A stretch of DNA of 64,000 nucleotides from an uncultured Anderseniella sp. (GCA_947488295.1 CANKYU010000005.1:1-64000), one strand, 5' to 3'; positions 28,458-36,797 are shown, counted from the first letter of the stretch. Program-made: numbers and translations. The notes: generated by a model not told the origin, from the letters alone.

Positions 28458-28994
28458 ATGCTTGTCCCTCGTCAGAAAACGCCCGATTTGACCGTCAAGA
28501 CCCTGGACCACGGTGAGTTTGACCTTGCGGCGGACCAGTCGGAACGCGGCACCGTTATCTGTTTCTATCGCGGTTTGCATTGCCCGATCTGCGGCAACTA
28601 CCTGAAGGAGTTTGAAAAGCAGGTGCCTGAATTTGCCGCTCGCGGCGTCTCGGCCATTGCCATCAGTTCCGATGGCGAAGACAGGGCGCGTGCCATGGCA
28701 GACAAAATCGAGGCGCAGCAATTGCGGTTTGGTTACGACCTGGGACTGGAAAAAGCTCGCGAGTGGGGGCTTTACATCTCTACCTCCCGGGGCACGACCT
28801 CGATCGGTATTGAAGAACCGGCCCTGTTTTCCGAACCTGGCCTGTTCATGGTGACGCCTGAACAGACCCTCTACTACGGGTCTACACAGACAATGCCTTT
28901 TGTCCGCCCGCATTTTGCAGAGCTTGTCGGGGCGCTGGATTTCGCCATCAAGAATGACTATCCCGCACGTGGTGAATATACCGGAGCGGTCTGA
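28458..28994 (+). CDS. Peroxiredoxin-like (AhpC/TSA) protein
   Basis: The 178-residue thioredoxin-fold protein has GTVICFYRGLHCPICGNYLKEF at about 35-56; in it CPIC takes the place of the peroxidatic-cysteine motif and resembles a thioredoxin-like CxxC. This marks the peroxiredoxin-like redoxin group often controlled by AraC regulators. No signal peptide. It probably reduces peroxides or other electrophiles in the cytoplasm. GGAAAGG lies just upstream of the ATG, and the AraC gene is divergent from it. Confidence 0.85.
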   Translation: MLVPRQKTPDLTVKTLDHGEFDLAADQSERGTVICFYRGLHCPICGNYLKEFEKQVPEFAARGVSAIAISSDGEDRARAMADKIEAQQLRFGYDLGLEKAREWGLYISTSRGTTSIGIEEPALFSEPGLFMVTPEQTLYYGSTQTMPFVRPHFAELVGALDFAIKNDYPARGEYTGAV

Positions 28995-29184
28995 GTTTGC
29001 AGAGTGCCTGGCCTGCGCTGACGGGCCGGGCATTCGCGGCGGGGGCGGGTTGCACGTGCCTTTGATGAAGTGCCATCCCGTGCAGGCGTGCGCTCAACGC
29101 AGTTAGCAAAACGTTAATGGCTTCATTGCTAGCTTCGTGCATCCAGGAACGGATTCGCATCAGCCGGAAAGTCACGCTTGATCC

Positions 29185-29487
29185 ATGTTCAGACGCCCCA
29201 AACTATTTGATGTGCTGGTTTGCGCAGGCTGTGTCGCCATGCTCTCCTTCTTCCATTGGCACGCCACCAAGGGGCCGCGCAGCCTGCAAAACCAGGCGCT
29301 GCAGGTGGCGAAACTCGAAGCCCGTCAAGCCGACCTTGCAAAAGTCAGGGCAAAACGCGATGCTATCGAAGCCCGCGTCAAGCTCATGCGGCCTGAAAGC
29401 GTAGATCCGGACATGGCATCACAGCTGGTTCGTGAAAAACTGGGCTATGAGAAGGTTAACTCAATTGTAGTTAACTTGCCAAACTAA
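29185..29487 (+). CDS. ftsB: FtsB/DivIC-type cell-division protein
   Basis: The 100-residue protein has a short cytoplasmic end, one membrane helix (about 8-24), a periplasmic coiled coil (QNQALQVAKLEARQADLAKVRAK region, about 36-67) and the C-terminal REKLGYEKVNSIVV typical of septum initiators. It would join FtsL and FtsQ at the divisome. Its place between eno and pdhA is a conserved feature of Rhizobiales genomes. Confidence 0.88.
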   Translation: MFRRPKLFDVLVCAGCVAMLSFFHWHATKGPRSLQNQALQVAKLEARQADLAKVRAKRDAIEARVKLMRPESVDPDMASQLVREKLGYEKVNSIVVNLPN

Positions 29488-29534
29488 GCTCACCCCCGGC
29501 GCTACCTCAATCAAAATAACCAAAATTAAGCTAA

Positions 29535-29548
29535 CTGATCCAGATCAA
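29535..29548 (+). promoter_or_regulatory. Near-perfect FNR/FixK box upstream of pdhA
   Basis: CTGAT-CCAG-ATCAA matches nine of ten consensus positions; TTGATCCAGATCAA is a frequent form of the box in Alphaproteobacteria. It is 86 bases before the pdhA ATG. A -10-like TATGTC at 29573-29578 would put the box centre near -42, the class II activator position. Confidence 0.5.
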
Positions 29549-29634
29549 TATCATTTCTGGTACCAGCTGTGTTATGTCAGAGGTCCACCGACCCCGCAAA
29601 GAGGGTCTTTTACTGTCTCTCAGGGAGGGGTTGC

Positions 29635-30675
29635 ATGGCAAAAGCCGCCAAGAAAACGTCTGGTGCATCGAGCAAAGCTGCATCAGCGAGCGCCAAGTCC
29701 AATTCCACATTCAGCAAGGATCAGGATCTGGACGCCTATGAGAACATGCTGCTCATCCGGCGGTTTGAGGAAAAGGCCGGCCAGTTGTACGGCATGGGGC
29801 ATATTGGCGGGTTCTGCCATCTCTATATCGGACAAGAAGCGGTTGTTGTCGGCATGGATATGGCGATGGTCGACGGTGACCAGATGATCACCTCTTACCG
29901 TGATCACGGCCACATGCTGGCCTGCGGCATGGATCCGAAAGGTGTCATGGCGGAGCTGACCGGCAGGCAGGGCGGATACTCGCGCGGCAAGGGCGGGTCG
30001 ATGCACATGTTTTCGCGCGAAAAGGAATTTTACGGTGGCCACGGTATCGTCGGGGCGCAGGTGCCGCTTGGTGCCGGCCTGGCATTTGCCAACAAGTACA
30101 AGGAAAACGGCAAGGTCTCGGTTGCGTATTTCGGCGAGGGCGCAGCCAATCAGGGCCAGGTCTATGAAACCTTCAACATGGCGTCGTTGTGGAAGCTGCC
30201 GGTGATCTTCGTCATCGAGAACAACGGCTATGCCATGGGCACGGCGGTGAAACGGTCTGCAGCCCTGGCCGAGCAATTGTTCAATCGCGGTTCTGTCTAC
30301 GGCATACCCGGCGAGCAGGTAGACGGCATGGATGTGCGCATGGTGAAGGAAGCGGCAGACAAGGCCACCGAACACTGCCGGTCCGGCAAGGGCCCATACA
30401 TTCTGGAAATGAAAACTTATCGCTATCGCGGGCATTCCATGTCCGACCCGGCCAAATACCGCTCGCGCGATGAAGTCCAGAAAATGCGCGAGGAACATGA
30501 CCCGATCGAGCAGGTCAAACGCCGCCTGAGCAAGGATCACGGCATTGATGATGACGATCTTAAATCGATCGATGCCCGTATCCGCAAGATCGTGACCGAG
30601 GCTGCCGACTTTGCCCAGGCGGATGCCCTGCCTGATCCGGCAGAGTTGTGGACCGATATTTATGTGGACGCCTGA
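29635..30675 (+). CDS. pdhA: Pyruvate dehydrogenase E1 component, alpha subunit
   Basis: With the ATG at 29635, preceded by GGGAGGGG, the protein has 346 residues. It is the alpha half of the heterotetrameric E1 that decarboxylates pyruvate with thiamine diphosphate. The ThDP motif GEGAANQGQ ... ENNGYAMGT lies at about 170-205, and the phosphorylation-loop-like YRYRGHSMSDP at about 262-272. The ~25-residue N-terminal tail is Lys/Ala/Ser-rich. It is the first gene of pdhA-pdhB-pdhC, with an FNR-like box in its leader. Confidence 0.96.
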   Translation: MAKAAKKTSGASSKAASASAKSNSTFSKDQDLDAYENMLLIRRFEEKAGQLYGMGHIGGFCHLYIGQEAVVVGMDMAMVDGDQMITSYRDHGHMLACGMDPKGVMAELTGRQGGYSRGKGGSMHMFSREKEFYGGHGIVGAQVPLGAGLAFANKYKENGKVSVAYFGEGAANQGQVYETFNMASLWKLPVIFVIENNGYAMGTAVKRSAALAEQLFNRGSVYGIPGEQVDGMDVRMVKEAADKATEHCRSGKGPYILEMKTYRYRGHSMSDPAKYRSRDEVQKMREEHDPIEQVKRRLSKDHGIDDDDLKSIDARIRKIVTEAADFAQADALPDPAELWTDIYVDA

Positions 30676-30689
30676 GGGAAGGTAAACCA

Positions 30690-32072
30690 ATGCCAACTGA
30701 AATTCTTATGCCTGCCCTTTCGCCGACCATGGAAGAGGGAAAACTTGCGCGCTGGCTGGTGAAGGAGGGCGACAGCGTCACCTCCGGAGATGTCATTGCC
30801 GAGATTGAAACCGACAAGGCGACCATGGAGGTCGAGGCGGTGGATGAAGGCACTGTCGCCTCCATCGCTATTGCTGAAGGCACCGAAGGCGTCAAGGTAA
30901 ATACGGTGATTGCCGTGCTGGCGGCAGACGGTGAGGATGCCTCTGCCGTCAGCGCTGCACCGGCTGCGGCGCCGGTTGCCGAAGCTGCACCGGTAACGCC
31001 AGCACCTGCCGGTGAGCCGGCTGCGGTGGCTGCCCCGGCAGTGTTGAGTGCCGTGGCTGCGCCCGATCCGGAAGTACCCGAAGGCACCGAGATGGTCGAG
31101 ATGACAGTGCGCGAAGCGCTCAATTCCGCCATGGCGGAAGAAATGCGCCGCGACGAGACGGTGTTTCTGATGGGCGAGGAAGTGGCGGAGTATCAGGGCG
31201 CGTACAAGATCTCCCAAGGGTTGCTGGAAGAGTTTGGCGACAAGCGCATCATCGATACACCGATCACCGAACACGGCTTTACGGGTATTGCTGTAGGCGC
31301 AGCATTCGGTGGCCTGAAACCGATTGTGGAATTCATGACCTGGAACTTCGCCATGCAGGCGATTGACCACATCATCAATTCAGCAGCCAAGACCCTGTAT
31401 ATGTCCGGCGGCCAGATGGGCGCACACATGGTGTTTCGCGGAGCCAATGGCGCTGCTGCACGCGTCGGTGCGCAACACTCGCAGGATTATGCCAGTTGGT
31501 ATGCCCATGTGCCGGGCCTGAAAGTGGTCATGCCGTACTCGGCAGCCGACGCTAAAGGCCTGCTGAAAGCCTCGATCCGTGATCCTAATCCGGTGATCTT
31601 CCTGGAAAACGAGATTTTGTATGGCCGTAAGTTCGAAGTCCCCAAGGTCGATGACTGGGTGGTGCCTATCGGCAAGGCGCGTATTGCGCGCGCCGGCAGT
31701 GACGTCACCATGGTGTCGTGGGGCATGGGCATGGCCTACGCCACGGACGCGGCTGAAAAGCTTGCAGCAGAAGGTATCGAGGCCGAGATCGTCGATCTTC
31801 GCTCATTGCGCCCGATGGACATTCCGGCTGTCGTGGAAAGTGTCAAGAAGACAAACCGTTGCGTGACCGTTGAAGAAGCCTGGCCGGTTTGTTCGGTGGG
31901 CTCTGAAGTGGCTGCCCAGATCATGACCCATGCGTTCGACTATCTCGATGCGCCCGTTGCCCGGGTCAACGGCAAGGATGTGCCAATGCCATATGCGGCC
32001 AACCTTGAAAAACTTGCGCTGCCCAATGTGGACGAAGTTGTCGAGGCGGCCAAATCCGTCCTGTACCGGTAA
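30690..32072 (+). CDS. pdhB: Pyruvate dehydrogenase E1 beta subunit with N-terminal lipoyl domain
   Basis: The start at 30690 (GAGGGAAGG upstream) gives 460 residues. Residues 1-80 form a biotinyl/lipoyl domain with the lipoylated Lys43 in ETDKATMEVE, an extra domain characteristic of alphaproteobacterial PdhB. An Ala/Pro-rich linker (about 85-130) leads to the transketolase-like beta subunit (TVREALNSAMAEEMRRDE ... GEEVAEYQGAYKIS) and the C-terminal domain VEEAWPVCSVGSEVAA. It starts 14 bases after pdhA. Confidence 0.96.
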   Translation: MPTEILMPALSPTMEEGKLARWLVKEGDSVTSGDVIAEIETDKATMEVEAVDEGTVASIAIAEGTEGVKVNTVIAVLAADGEDASAVSAAPAAAPVAEAAPVTPAPAGEPAAVAAPAVLSAVAAPDPEVPEGTEMVEMTVREALNSAMAEEMRRDETVFLMGEEVAEYQGAYKISQGLLEEFGDKRIIDTPITEHGFTGIAVGAAFGGLKPIVEFMTWNFAMQAIDHIINSAAKTLYMSGGQMGAHMVFRGANGAAARVGAQHSQDYASWYAHVPGLKVVMPYSAADAKGLLKASIRDPNPVIFLENEILYGRKFEVPKVDDWVVPIGKARIARAGSDVTMVSWGMGMAYATDAAEKLAAEGIEAEIVDLRSLRPMDIPAVVESVKKTNRCVTVEEAWPVCSVGSEVAAQIMTHAFDYLDAPVARVNGKDVPMPYAANLEKLALPNVDEVVEAAKSVLYR

Positions 32073-32088
32073 GGGGAGCTTAAAGGTC

Positions 32089-33429
32089 ATGCCAACAGAA
32101 ATCCTTATGCCCGCCCTGTCACCCACAATGGAAACCGGCAAGCTGGCCAAGTGGCTGGTCAAGGAAGGCGACACGGTTACGTCCGGTGACATTATTGCAG
32201 AGATTGAGACCGACAAGGCGACCATGGAAGTCGAAGCCGTGGATGAAGGCAAGGTCGGGAAAATCCTGATCGCCGAAGGCACCGAGGAAGTGGCGGTCAA
32301 CACCACCATTGCGGTGTTGCTGGAAGACGGTGAAAGCGCTGATGACATCAAGGCCGGTGCGGCACCTGCTGCTGCCGCGGCACCAGCCGCGCCTGCGCCG
32401 GCTGCGGCGGAGGTTGCACCGGTGGAAGTCGCCGTAAAACCCGCTGCTGCGCCGGCGGCAGCTGCCGTAGCGCCGGCACGTGAACCTGATGCGCGGATAT
32501 TTGCTTCACCGCTGGCACGGCGTATTGCAAAGCAGAACAATATCGATATTGCGTTACTGTCGGGCTCCGGCCCGCATGGCCGCATCATCAAGCTTGATGT
32601 GGAGACCGCGATAAAGGACGGTGTGCCGACGCAGGCACCGGCGGCTGCTGTGCCCGCAGCCGCTGCGGCGCCTGCCATGGCTTCCGGACCGTCGGACGAC
32701 ATGGTGCGCAAACTGTTTGCCGAGGGGTCGTTTGAAGAACTGGCCCATGACGGCATGCGCAAAACCATTGCGTCGCGCCTGACCGAAAGCCATCAAAGCA
32801 TTCCGGCGTATTTCATCTCGGTGGACTGCACGCTTGATGCCCTGCTGAAATCGCGGGCAGAGTTCAATGCGGCAGCCCCAAAAGACAAGGATGACAAACC
32901 TGCCTACAAGCTGTCGGTAAATGACTTCATTATCAAGGCGCTGGCCCTGGCGTTGCGCGATGTGCCGATGGCCAACGCGTCGTGGACATCAACCACCAGG
33001 CTGCTGCATGAGCATTCCGACGTAGGCGTTGCGGTTGCCATACCGGACGGGCTGATTACGCCGATCGTGCGTGAAGCTGAAATCAAGCCTTTGTCGGTGA
33101 TTTCCGCCGAGGTCAAGGACATGGCGCGCCGTGCCCGCGACCGGAAACTGAAACCGGAAGAATATCAGGGCGGCACCACTGCGGTGTCCAATCTCGGCAT
33201 GTTCGGCGTTGACAATTTCACCTCCATCATCAATCCGCCGCATGCATCCATCGTGTCCATCGGGGCAGGGGTGCAGAAGCCGGTGGTAAAAGACGGTGCG
33301 GTCGCCATTGCCACGGTAATGAATGCGACCTTCGCATTTGATCATCGCGTCATCGACGGCGCACTCGGCGGCCAGCTGGCGACAGCCTTCCGCCACTATC
33401 TCGAAAATCCCATGGCGATGCTGGTGTGA
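32089..33429 (+). CDS. pdhC: Dihydrolipoamide acetyltransferase (PDH E2)
   Basis: The start at 32089 follows GGGGAGC and gives 446 residues. Domains in order: lipoyl domain 1-80 (Lys43 in ETDKATMEVE), Ala/Pro linker, peripheral-subunit-binding domain at about 142-178 (IFASPLARRIAKQNNIDI), a second linker, and the catalytic acetyltransferase domain with active-site FDHRVIDGALGG near the C-terminus. The lipoyl domains of pdhB and pdhC are almost identical at the DNA level around their starts. It begins 16 bases after pdhB. Confidence 0.96.
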   Translation: MPTEILMPALSPTMETGKLAKWLVKEGDTVTSGDIIAEIETDKATMEVEAVDEGKVGKILIAEGTEEVAVNTTIAVLLEDGESADDIKAGAAPAAAAAPAAPAPAAAEVAPVEVAVKPAAAPAAAAVAPAREPDARIFASPLARRIAKQNNIDIALLSGSGPHGRIIKLDVETAIKDGVPTQAPAAAVPAAAAAPAMASGPSDDMVRKLFAEGSFEELAHDGMRKTIASRLTESHQSIPAYFISVDCTLDALLKSRAEFNAAAPKDKDDKPAYKLSVNDFIIKALALALRDVPMANASWTSTTRLLHEHSDVGVAVAIPDGLITPIVREAEIKPLSVISAEVKDMARRARDRKLKPEEYQGGTTAVSNLGMFGVDNFTSIINPPHASIVSIGAGVQKPVVKDGAVAIATVMNATFAFDHRVIDGALGGQLATAFRHYLENPMAMLV

Positions 33430-33462
33430 TGTTCAGACGCTGTACCAGGCAGTCATGTGGAC

Positions 33463-33489
33463 TGGATCCCCGTTTTCAAGGGGATGACG
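33463..33489. repeat. REP-like palindrome 1
   Basis: TGGATCCCCGTTTTCAAGGG continues to GATGACG. ATCCCC and GGGGAT form the stem. It is the same family and orientation as the copy at 33850-33874 and the reverse orientation of the copy at 33510-33535. Confidence 0.7.
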
Positions 33490-33509
33490 ATAAAGAGGTT
33501 CGTTCCCCC

Positions 33510-33535
33510 GTCATTCCCGCGCACGCGGGAATCCA
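33510..33535. repeat. REP-like palindrome 2 (inverted)
   Basis: GTCATTCCCGCGCACGCGGG followed by AATCCA. The stem is TTCCCGC/GCGGGAA. It lies 19 bases before the GIY-YIG ATG and points opposite to copies 1 and 3. Confidence 0.7.
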
Positions 33536-33554
33536 ATGCCGTTAGAGGAGAAGT

Positions 33555-33842
33555 ATGCAGCCAGCGGTTTACATCCTGGCGAACAGAAAACACGGGACCC
33601 TTTACGTTGGCGTGACCGGTAACCTGGCGGCCCGAGTGTTCCAGCACCGAAATAACGAGGTTGAAGGTTTTACATCGAAGTATGGAGTTCACAGACTGAT
33701 CTGGGCTGAAGTACATGAGACGATGGAAAACGCCATTGTCCGGTAAAAGCAGCTCAAGAAGTGGAACCGTGCCTGGAAAGTACAATTGATTGAACAGGAA
33801 AATCCCGAGTGGGATGATCTGTATGACGGGTTAAACGGCTAG
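33555..33842 (+). pseudogene. GIY-YIG nuclease-superfamily gene with premature stop
   Basis: The first 63 codons encode VYILANRKHGTLYVGVTGNL, an intact GIY-YIG-like core in which the motif reads VYI...LYVG, then HRNNEVEGFTSKYGVHRLIW. A TAA at 33744-33746 interrupts the frame, but the same frame continues for 31 codons with KQLKKWNRAWKVQLIEQENP and ends at TAG 33840-33842. Intact relatives carry Glu (REKQLKKW) where the stop is, so a single G-to-T change in GAA explains it. The full length would be 95 residues, the normal size. REP-like palindromes surround it. The gene appears recently inactivated unless the stop is read through. Confidence 0.85.
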
Positions 33843-33849
33843 CTGGATT

Positions 33850-33874
33850 GGATCCCCGTTTTCACGGGGATGAC
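33850..33874. repeat. REP-like palindrome 3
   Basis: GGATCCCCGTTTTCACGGGG followed by ATGAC, differing from copy 1 by one base in the central region. It starts 8 bases after the GIY-YIG stop. Confidence 0.7.
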
Positions 33875-33951
33875 AATGACAAAAGATGTGAGTGAGTGAT
33901 ATGGCGGGTTGTGATGTTTGATGAGGGTGCTGATAACGCCGGAGGTGGTTT

Positions 33952-34533
33952 ATGATCCGGCCTGCCACGAAACAGGATGCGTCCGAGCTGGTCTGCCTTA
34001 TCGATTGTGCCGGTTACGGCATTCCGCTGGGCGTATGGGATGGCATGCTGGACGATGAGGCGTCAGTGCTGGAGGTTGGCCGCAAGCGGGCCATGCGGGA
34101 AGAGGGTGGTTTTTCCTACCGCAATGCCTGGATTGCAGAACGCGACGGGGCTGTGGCCGGTGCGCTGGTCGGGTACCGTCTCGATGATGAGATCGATCTG
34201 TCTGACATCGATGACGTGCCTGCCACGTTTCGACCTTTGATGGAGCTGGAGGCGGAGGCCCCGGGCAGCTGGTATGTCAATGTGCTGGCTGTGCACGGTG
34301 AATGGCGGGGCAAAGGTGTCGGCGGCGCATTACTTGATCATGCGGATCAGACCGCTGCGACATCGGGCGCACGGAGCATGAGTATCATAATGGAAAGCGA
34401 AAACCATGGCGCCCGGCGATTGTACGAGGCCAAGGGCTACAGGGTCACGGCGCGGCGGCCGCGCGTGGCGTTTGAAACGGATCGGACAGGCTCTGCTGAG
34501 TGGCTGTTGATGGTGAAGGACCTGAAAACATGA
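33952..34533 (+). CDS. GNAT-family N-acetyltransferase
   Basis: The 193-residue protein has a GGAGGT ribosome site and a single GNAT domain. The central strand WYVNVLAVHGEWRGKGVGGALL (split here as VNVLAVHGEW and RGKGVGG) holds the acetyl-CoA pyrophosphate loop, and SIIMESENHGARRLYEAKGY is the usual C-terminal segment. It lies between pdhC and lpd and overlaps lpd by 4 bases (ATGA), so it is translated with it. Substrate unknown; a link to the PDH complex is only suggested by position. Confidence 0.87.
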   Translation: MIRPATKQDASELVCLIDCAGYGIPLGVWDGMLDDEASVLEVGRKRAMREEGGFSYRNAWIAERDGAVAGALVGYRLDDEIDLSDIDDVPATFRPLMELEAEAPGSWYVNVLAVHGEWRGKGVGGALLDHADQTAATSGARSMSIIMESENHGARRLYEAKGYRVTARRPRVAFETDRTGSAEWLLMVKDLKT

Positions 34534-35975
34534 CTGACACAAGTTTCGACGTAATCATCATCGGCGCCGGCCCCGGCGGCTACGTGACCGCGATACGTGC
34601 TGCACAGCTCGGCATGAAGGTCGCGATTGTCGAGCGTGAACACCTGGGCGGCATCTGCCTCAACTGGGGCTGTATCCCGACAAAGGCCCTGTTGCGGTCT
34701 GCCGAGATCTATCACTACATGAACCATGCCGGAGATTACGGGCTGTCTGCGGACAATGTCGGCTTTGACGCGGCTGCGGTGGTGAAACGTTCACGAGGGG
34801 TGTCGGGACGGCTCAATGGCGGCGTCGGACATCTGCTGAAAAAGAACAAGGTGCAGGTGATCTGGGGCGAAGCCAGGGTGAGCAAACCCGGCGAGGTGGT
34901 CGTGGAGAAGACCGCCAAGGAACCGATGCAGCCAGCCCATCCAGACCCCAAGGGCGCAGCCGGTCCAGGTACTTACAAGGCCAGGCATATCATCATTGCA
35001 ACCGGTGCCCGTCCGCGCGCGTTGCCCGGACTGGAGCCGGACGGCAAACTTGTGTGGACTTATTTCGAGGCCATGGTGCCTCCGGAAATGCCGGGCAAAC
35101 TGCTGGTGGTGGGATCCGGTGCCATTGGTATTGAATTTGCCAGTTTTTACAATTCGATGGGCGTTGACGTTACCGTGGTCGAGATCATGGACCAGATCAT
35201 GCCGGTGGAGGACACCGAGATTGCCGGACTGGCCCGCAAGCAGCTTGAAAAGCAGGGCCTGAAAATCATGACCGGCACCAAGGTCGCCAGCCTGAAAAAG
35301 GGTGCAAACGACGTAACCGCCACCATCGAAGACGCCAAGGGCGCCAAATCCGACCTGAAAGTCGACCGGGTGATTTCTGCCGTTGGAGTGGTCGGCAACA
35401 TCGAGGGTCTTGGTCTTGAGGCTCTTGGCGTCAAGACCGACCGCGGCTGCGTGGTGATTGACGGCTATGGCAACACCAATGTGCCCGGCATTTACGCGAT
35501 CGGCGACGTGGCCGGTCCGCCCATGCTGGCACACAAGGCCGAGCACGAGGGTGTGATCTGCGTGGACAAGATTGCAGGCCAGCCGAACGTTCATCCCATG
35601 AAGAAGGAACAGATACCAGGCTGCACCTATTGCCATCCGCAGGTTGCCTCAGTCGGGCTGACGGAGCGCGCGGCGAAGGAAAACGGCATTGACGTCAAGA
35701 TCGGCCGGTTCCCGTTCATGGCCAATGGCAAGGCCATAGCGCTGGGCGAGGATCAGGGCCTGATCAAGACCATATTTGACAAGAAAACCGGGCAATTGCT
35801 GGGTGCGCACATGGTTGGTGCGGAAGTCACTGAACTGATACAGGGTTTTGTTATCGCGATGGGGCTTGAAACCACCGAGGAAGACCTGATGCACACGGTG
35901 TTCCCGCACCCGACACTCTCAGAAATGATGCATGAAAGCGTACTTGATGCGTATGGCCGCGTGATCCATATGTAA
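34530..35975 (+). CDS. lpdA: Dihydrolipoamide dehydrogenase
   Basis: The start at 34530, overlapping the upstream stop, gives 481 residues. Lpd (E3) reoxidises dihydrolipoamide in the PDH complex with FAD and NAD. Visible motifs: FAD-binding IIIGAGPGGYVTAIRAAQLG, redox-active disulfide in GGICLNWGCIPTKALL, NAD-binding VVGSGAIGIEFASFY, ATGARPRALPGL, and the C-terminal His-Glu pair in FPHPTLSEMMHE. A hairpin repeat follows the stop directly. Confidence 0.96.
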   Translation: MTDTSFDVIIIGAGPGGYVTAIRAAQLGMKVAIVEREHLGGICLNWGCIPTKALLRSAEIYHYMNHAGDYGLSADNVGFDAAAVVKRSRGVSGRLNGGVGHLLKKNKVQVIWGEARVSKPGEVVVEKTAKEPMQPAHPDPKGAAGPGTYKARHIIIATGARPRALPGLEPDGKLVWTYFEAMVPPEMPGKLLVVGSGAIGIEFASFYNSMGVDVTVVEIMDQIMPVEDTEIAGLARKQLEKQGLKIMTGTKVASLKKGANDVTATIEDAKGAKSDLKVDRVISAVGVVGNIEGLGLEALGVKTDRGCVVIDGYGNTNVPGIYAIGDVAGPPMLAHKAEHEGVICVDKIAGQPNVHPMKKEQIPGCTYCHPQVASVGLTERAAKENGIDVKIGRFPFMANGKAIALGEDQGLIKTIFDKKTGQLLGAHMVGAEVTELIQGFVIAMGLETTEEDLMHTVFPHPTLSEMMHESVLDAYGRVIHM

Positions 35976-35977
35976 CT

Positions 35978-36017
35978 CTGGAGCAACACGGGTTCAACTT
36001 AACCCGTGTTGCTCCAG
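35978..36017. repeat. Palindrome P1, terminator-like, after lpdA
   Basis: Perfect 17-base arms at 35978-35994 and 36001-36017 (CTGGAGCAACACGGGTT and its complement) with a six-base loop, starting 3 bases after the lpdA stop. It can end transcription, although no T-run follows. A related palindrome lies at 36750-36788. Confidence 0.75.
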
Positions 36018-36029
36018 CACTATGAGTGC

Positions 36030-36077
36030 GATCAGTTTTATGGCTTTTGATTGACGTAATCAAAAGCCACACTGATC
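36030..36077. repeat. Palindrome P2, left copy
   Basis: Outer arms GATCAGT/ACTGATC (36030-36036, 36071-36077) and inner arms TGGCTTTTGATT/AATCAAAAGCCA (36041-36052, 36058-36069). Nearly the same sequence is repeated at 36688-36735 on the other side of the two GlsB-like genes. Confidence 0.8.
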
Positions 36078-36109
36078 TGAGACGGGGCTTGTTTAAGGAA
36101 ATTACGTAA

Positions 36110-36397
36110 ATGGATATGGCATTGATGGATCTTGGTGGCGGTGTTGGGGTTTTCGGCACCTTGCTGATCGGGGGAGTGGCCGGGTGGATTGCCGAAAAGC
36201 TGACTGGCGCAAGCCACGGGCTTTTGACCAATATCGTGATCGGCATCATGGGCGCCTTCGTAGGCGGCTGGATTGCCAACGCACTGGGGCTGCAACTGGG
36301 AGAAGTGTTTGACGGCTGGTTCTGGGGCAATGTCCTGGTGTCTGTTGTCGGGGCTGTTCTTCTAATTACGGTTTATCGTATGCTCAGGGGCAAGTGA
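36110..36397 (+). CDS. GlsB/YeaQ/YmgE-family membrane protein, first copy
   Basis: The 95-residue protein has three hydrophobic glycine-rich helices and the family motif GGVAGWIAEKLTGASHGLLTN, then IVIGIMGAFVGGWI. The transglycosylase-associated (GlsB/YeaQ) family is linked to stress response, but its function is unknown. It is paired with a paralogue 42 bases downstream. The pair is enclosed by matching palindromes in mirror order. Confidence 0.88.
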   Translation: MDMALMDLGGGVGVFGTLLIGGVAGWIAEKLTGASHGLLTNIVIGIMGAFVGGWIANALGLQLGEVFDGWFWGNVLVSVVGAVLLITVYRMLRGK

Positions 36398-36439
36398 GTC
36401 TAACCGGCTTGCTTGTACAAACCCAATCAGGAGGGGATT

Positions 36440-36688
36440 ATGGTAGGTTTTGGCTGGATAATGACGATCATCCTCGGCGCTTTGGCCGGGTGGATTGCAG
36501 AAAAAGTAATGAAGTTCGACACCGGGCTTTTAATGAATATCGTGCTTGGTATCGGTGGTGCACTGGTCGGCAATTTCCTGCTGGCCGCACTTGGCCTGGC
36601 ATTCGGTGGCCTGATCGGGCAACTGGTGGTCGCTGTGGCCGGCGCCTGCCTGCTGATCTACGTCTACCGGATGATCAAGTCACGCTAG
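36440..36688 (+). CDS. GlsB/YeaQ/YmgE-family membrane protein, second copy
   Basis: The ATG at 36440 has AGGAGGGG upstream and gives 82 residues. Three helices and the motif GALAGWIAEKVMKFDTGLL, followed by NIVLGIGGALVGNFLLAALG, mark it as a paralogue of the preceding gene. The first copy has a longer N-terminus. The two were probably produced by tandem duplication. Palindrome P2' begins at the last base of its stop codon. Confidence 0.88.
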   Translation: MVGFGWIMTIILGALAGWIAEKVMKFDTGLLMNIVLGIGGALVGNFLLAALGLAFGGLIGQLVVAVAGACLLIYVYRMIKSR

Positions 36689-36735
36689 ATCAGTATGGCT
36701 TTTGATTGCTTCAATCAAAAGCCATAAGACTGATC
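36688..36735. repeat. Palindrome P2', right copy
   Basis: GATCAGT/ACTGATC outer arms (36688-36694, 36729-36735) and ATGGCTTTTGATTG/CAATCAAAAGCCAT inner arms (36695-36708, 36712-36725). It matches P2 at 36030-36077 and overlaps the last base of the second GlsB stop. Confidence 0.8.
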
Positions 36736-36749
36736 GCTCTTAAAGTGCT

Positions 36750-36788
36750 AGAGCAACTTTATGGGTTCAATTGAACCCATGTTGATCT
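36750..36788. repeat. Palindrome P1', right copy
   Basis: A perfect 20-base palindrome ATGGGTTCAATTGAACCCAT (36761-36780) inside AGAGCAAC/GTTGATCT outer arms. It shares the GAGCAAC...GGGTT...ACCC...GTTG pattern of P1 at 35978-36017. Confidence 0.7.
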
Positions 36789-36797
36789 GACCAATCA

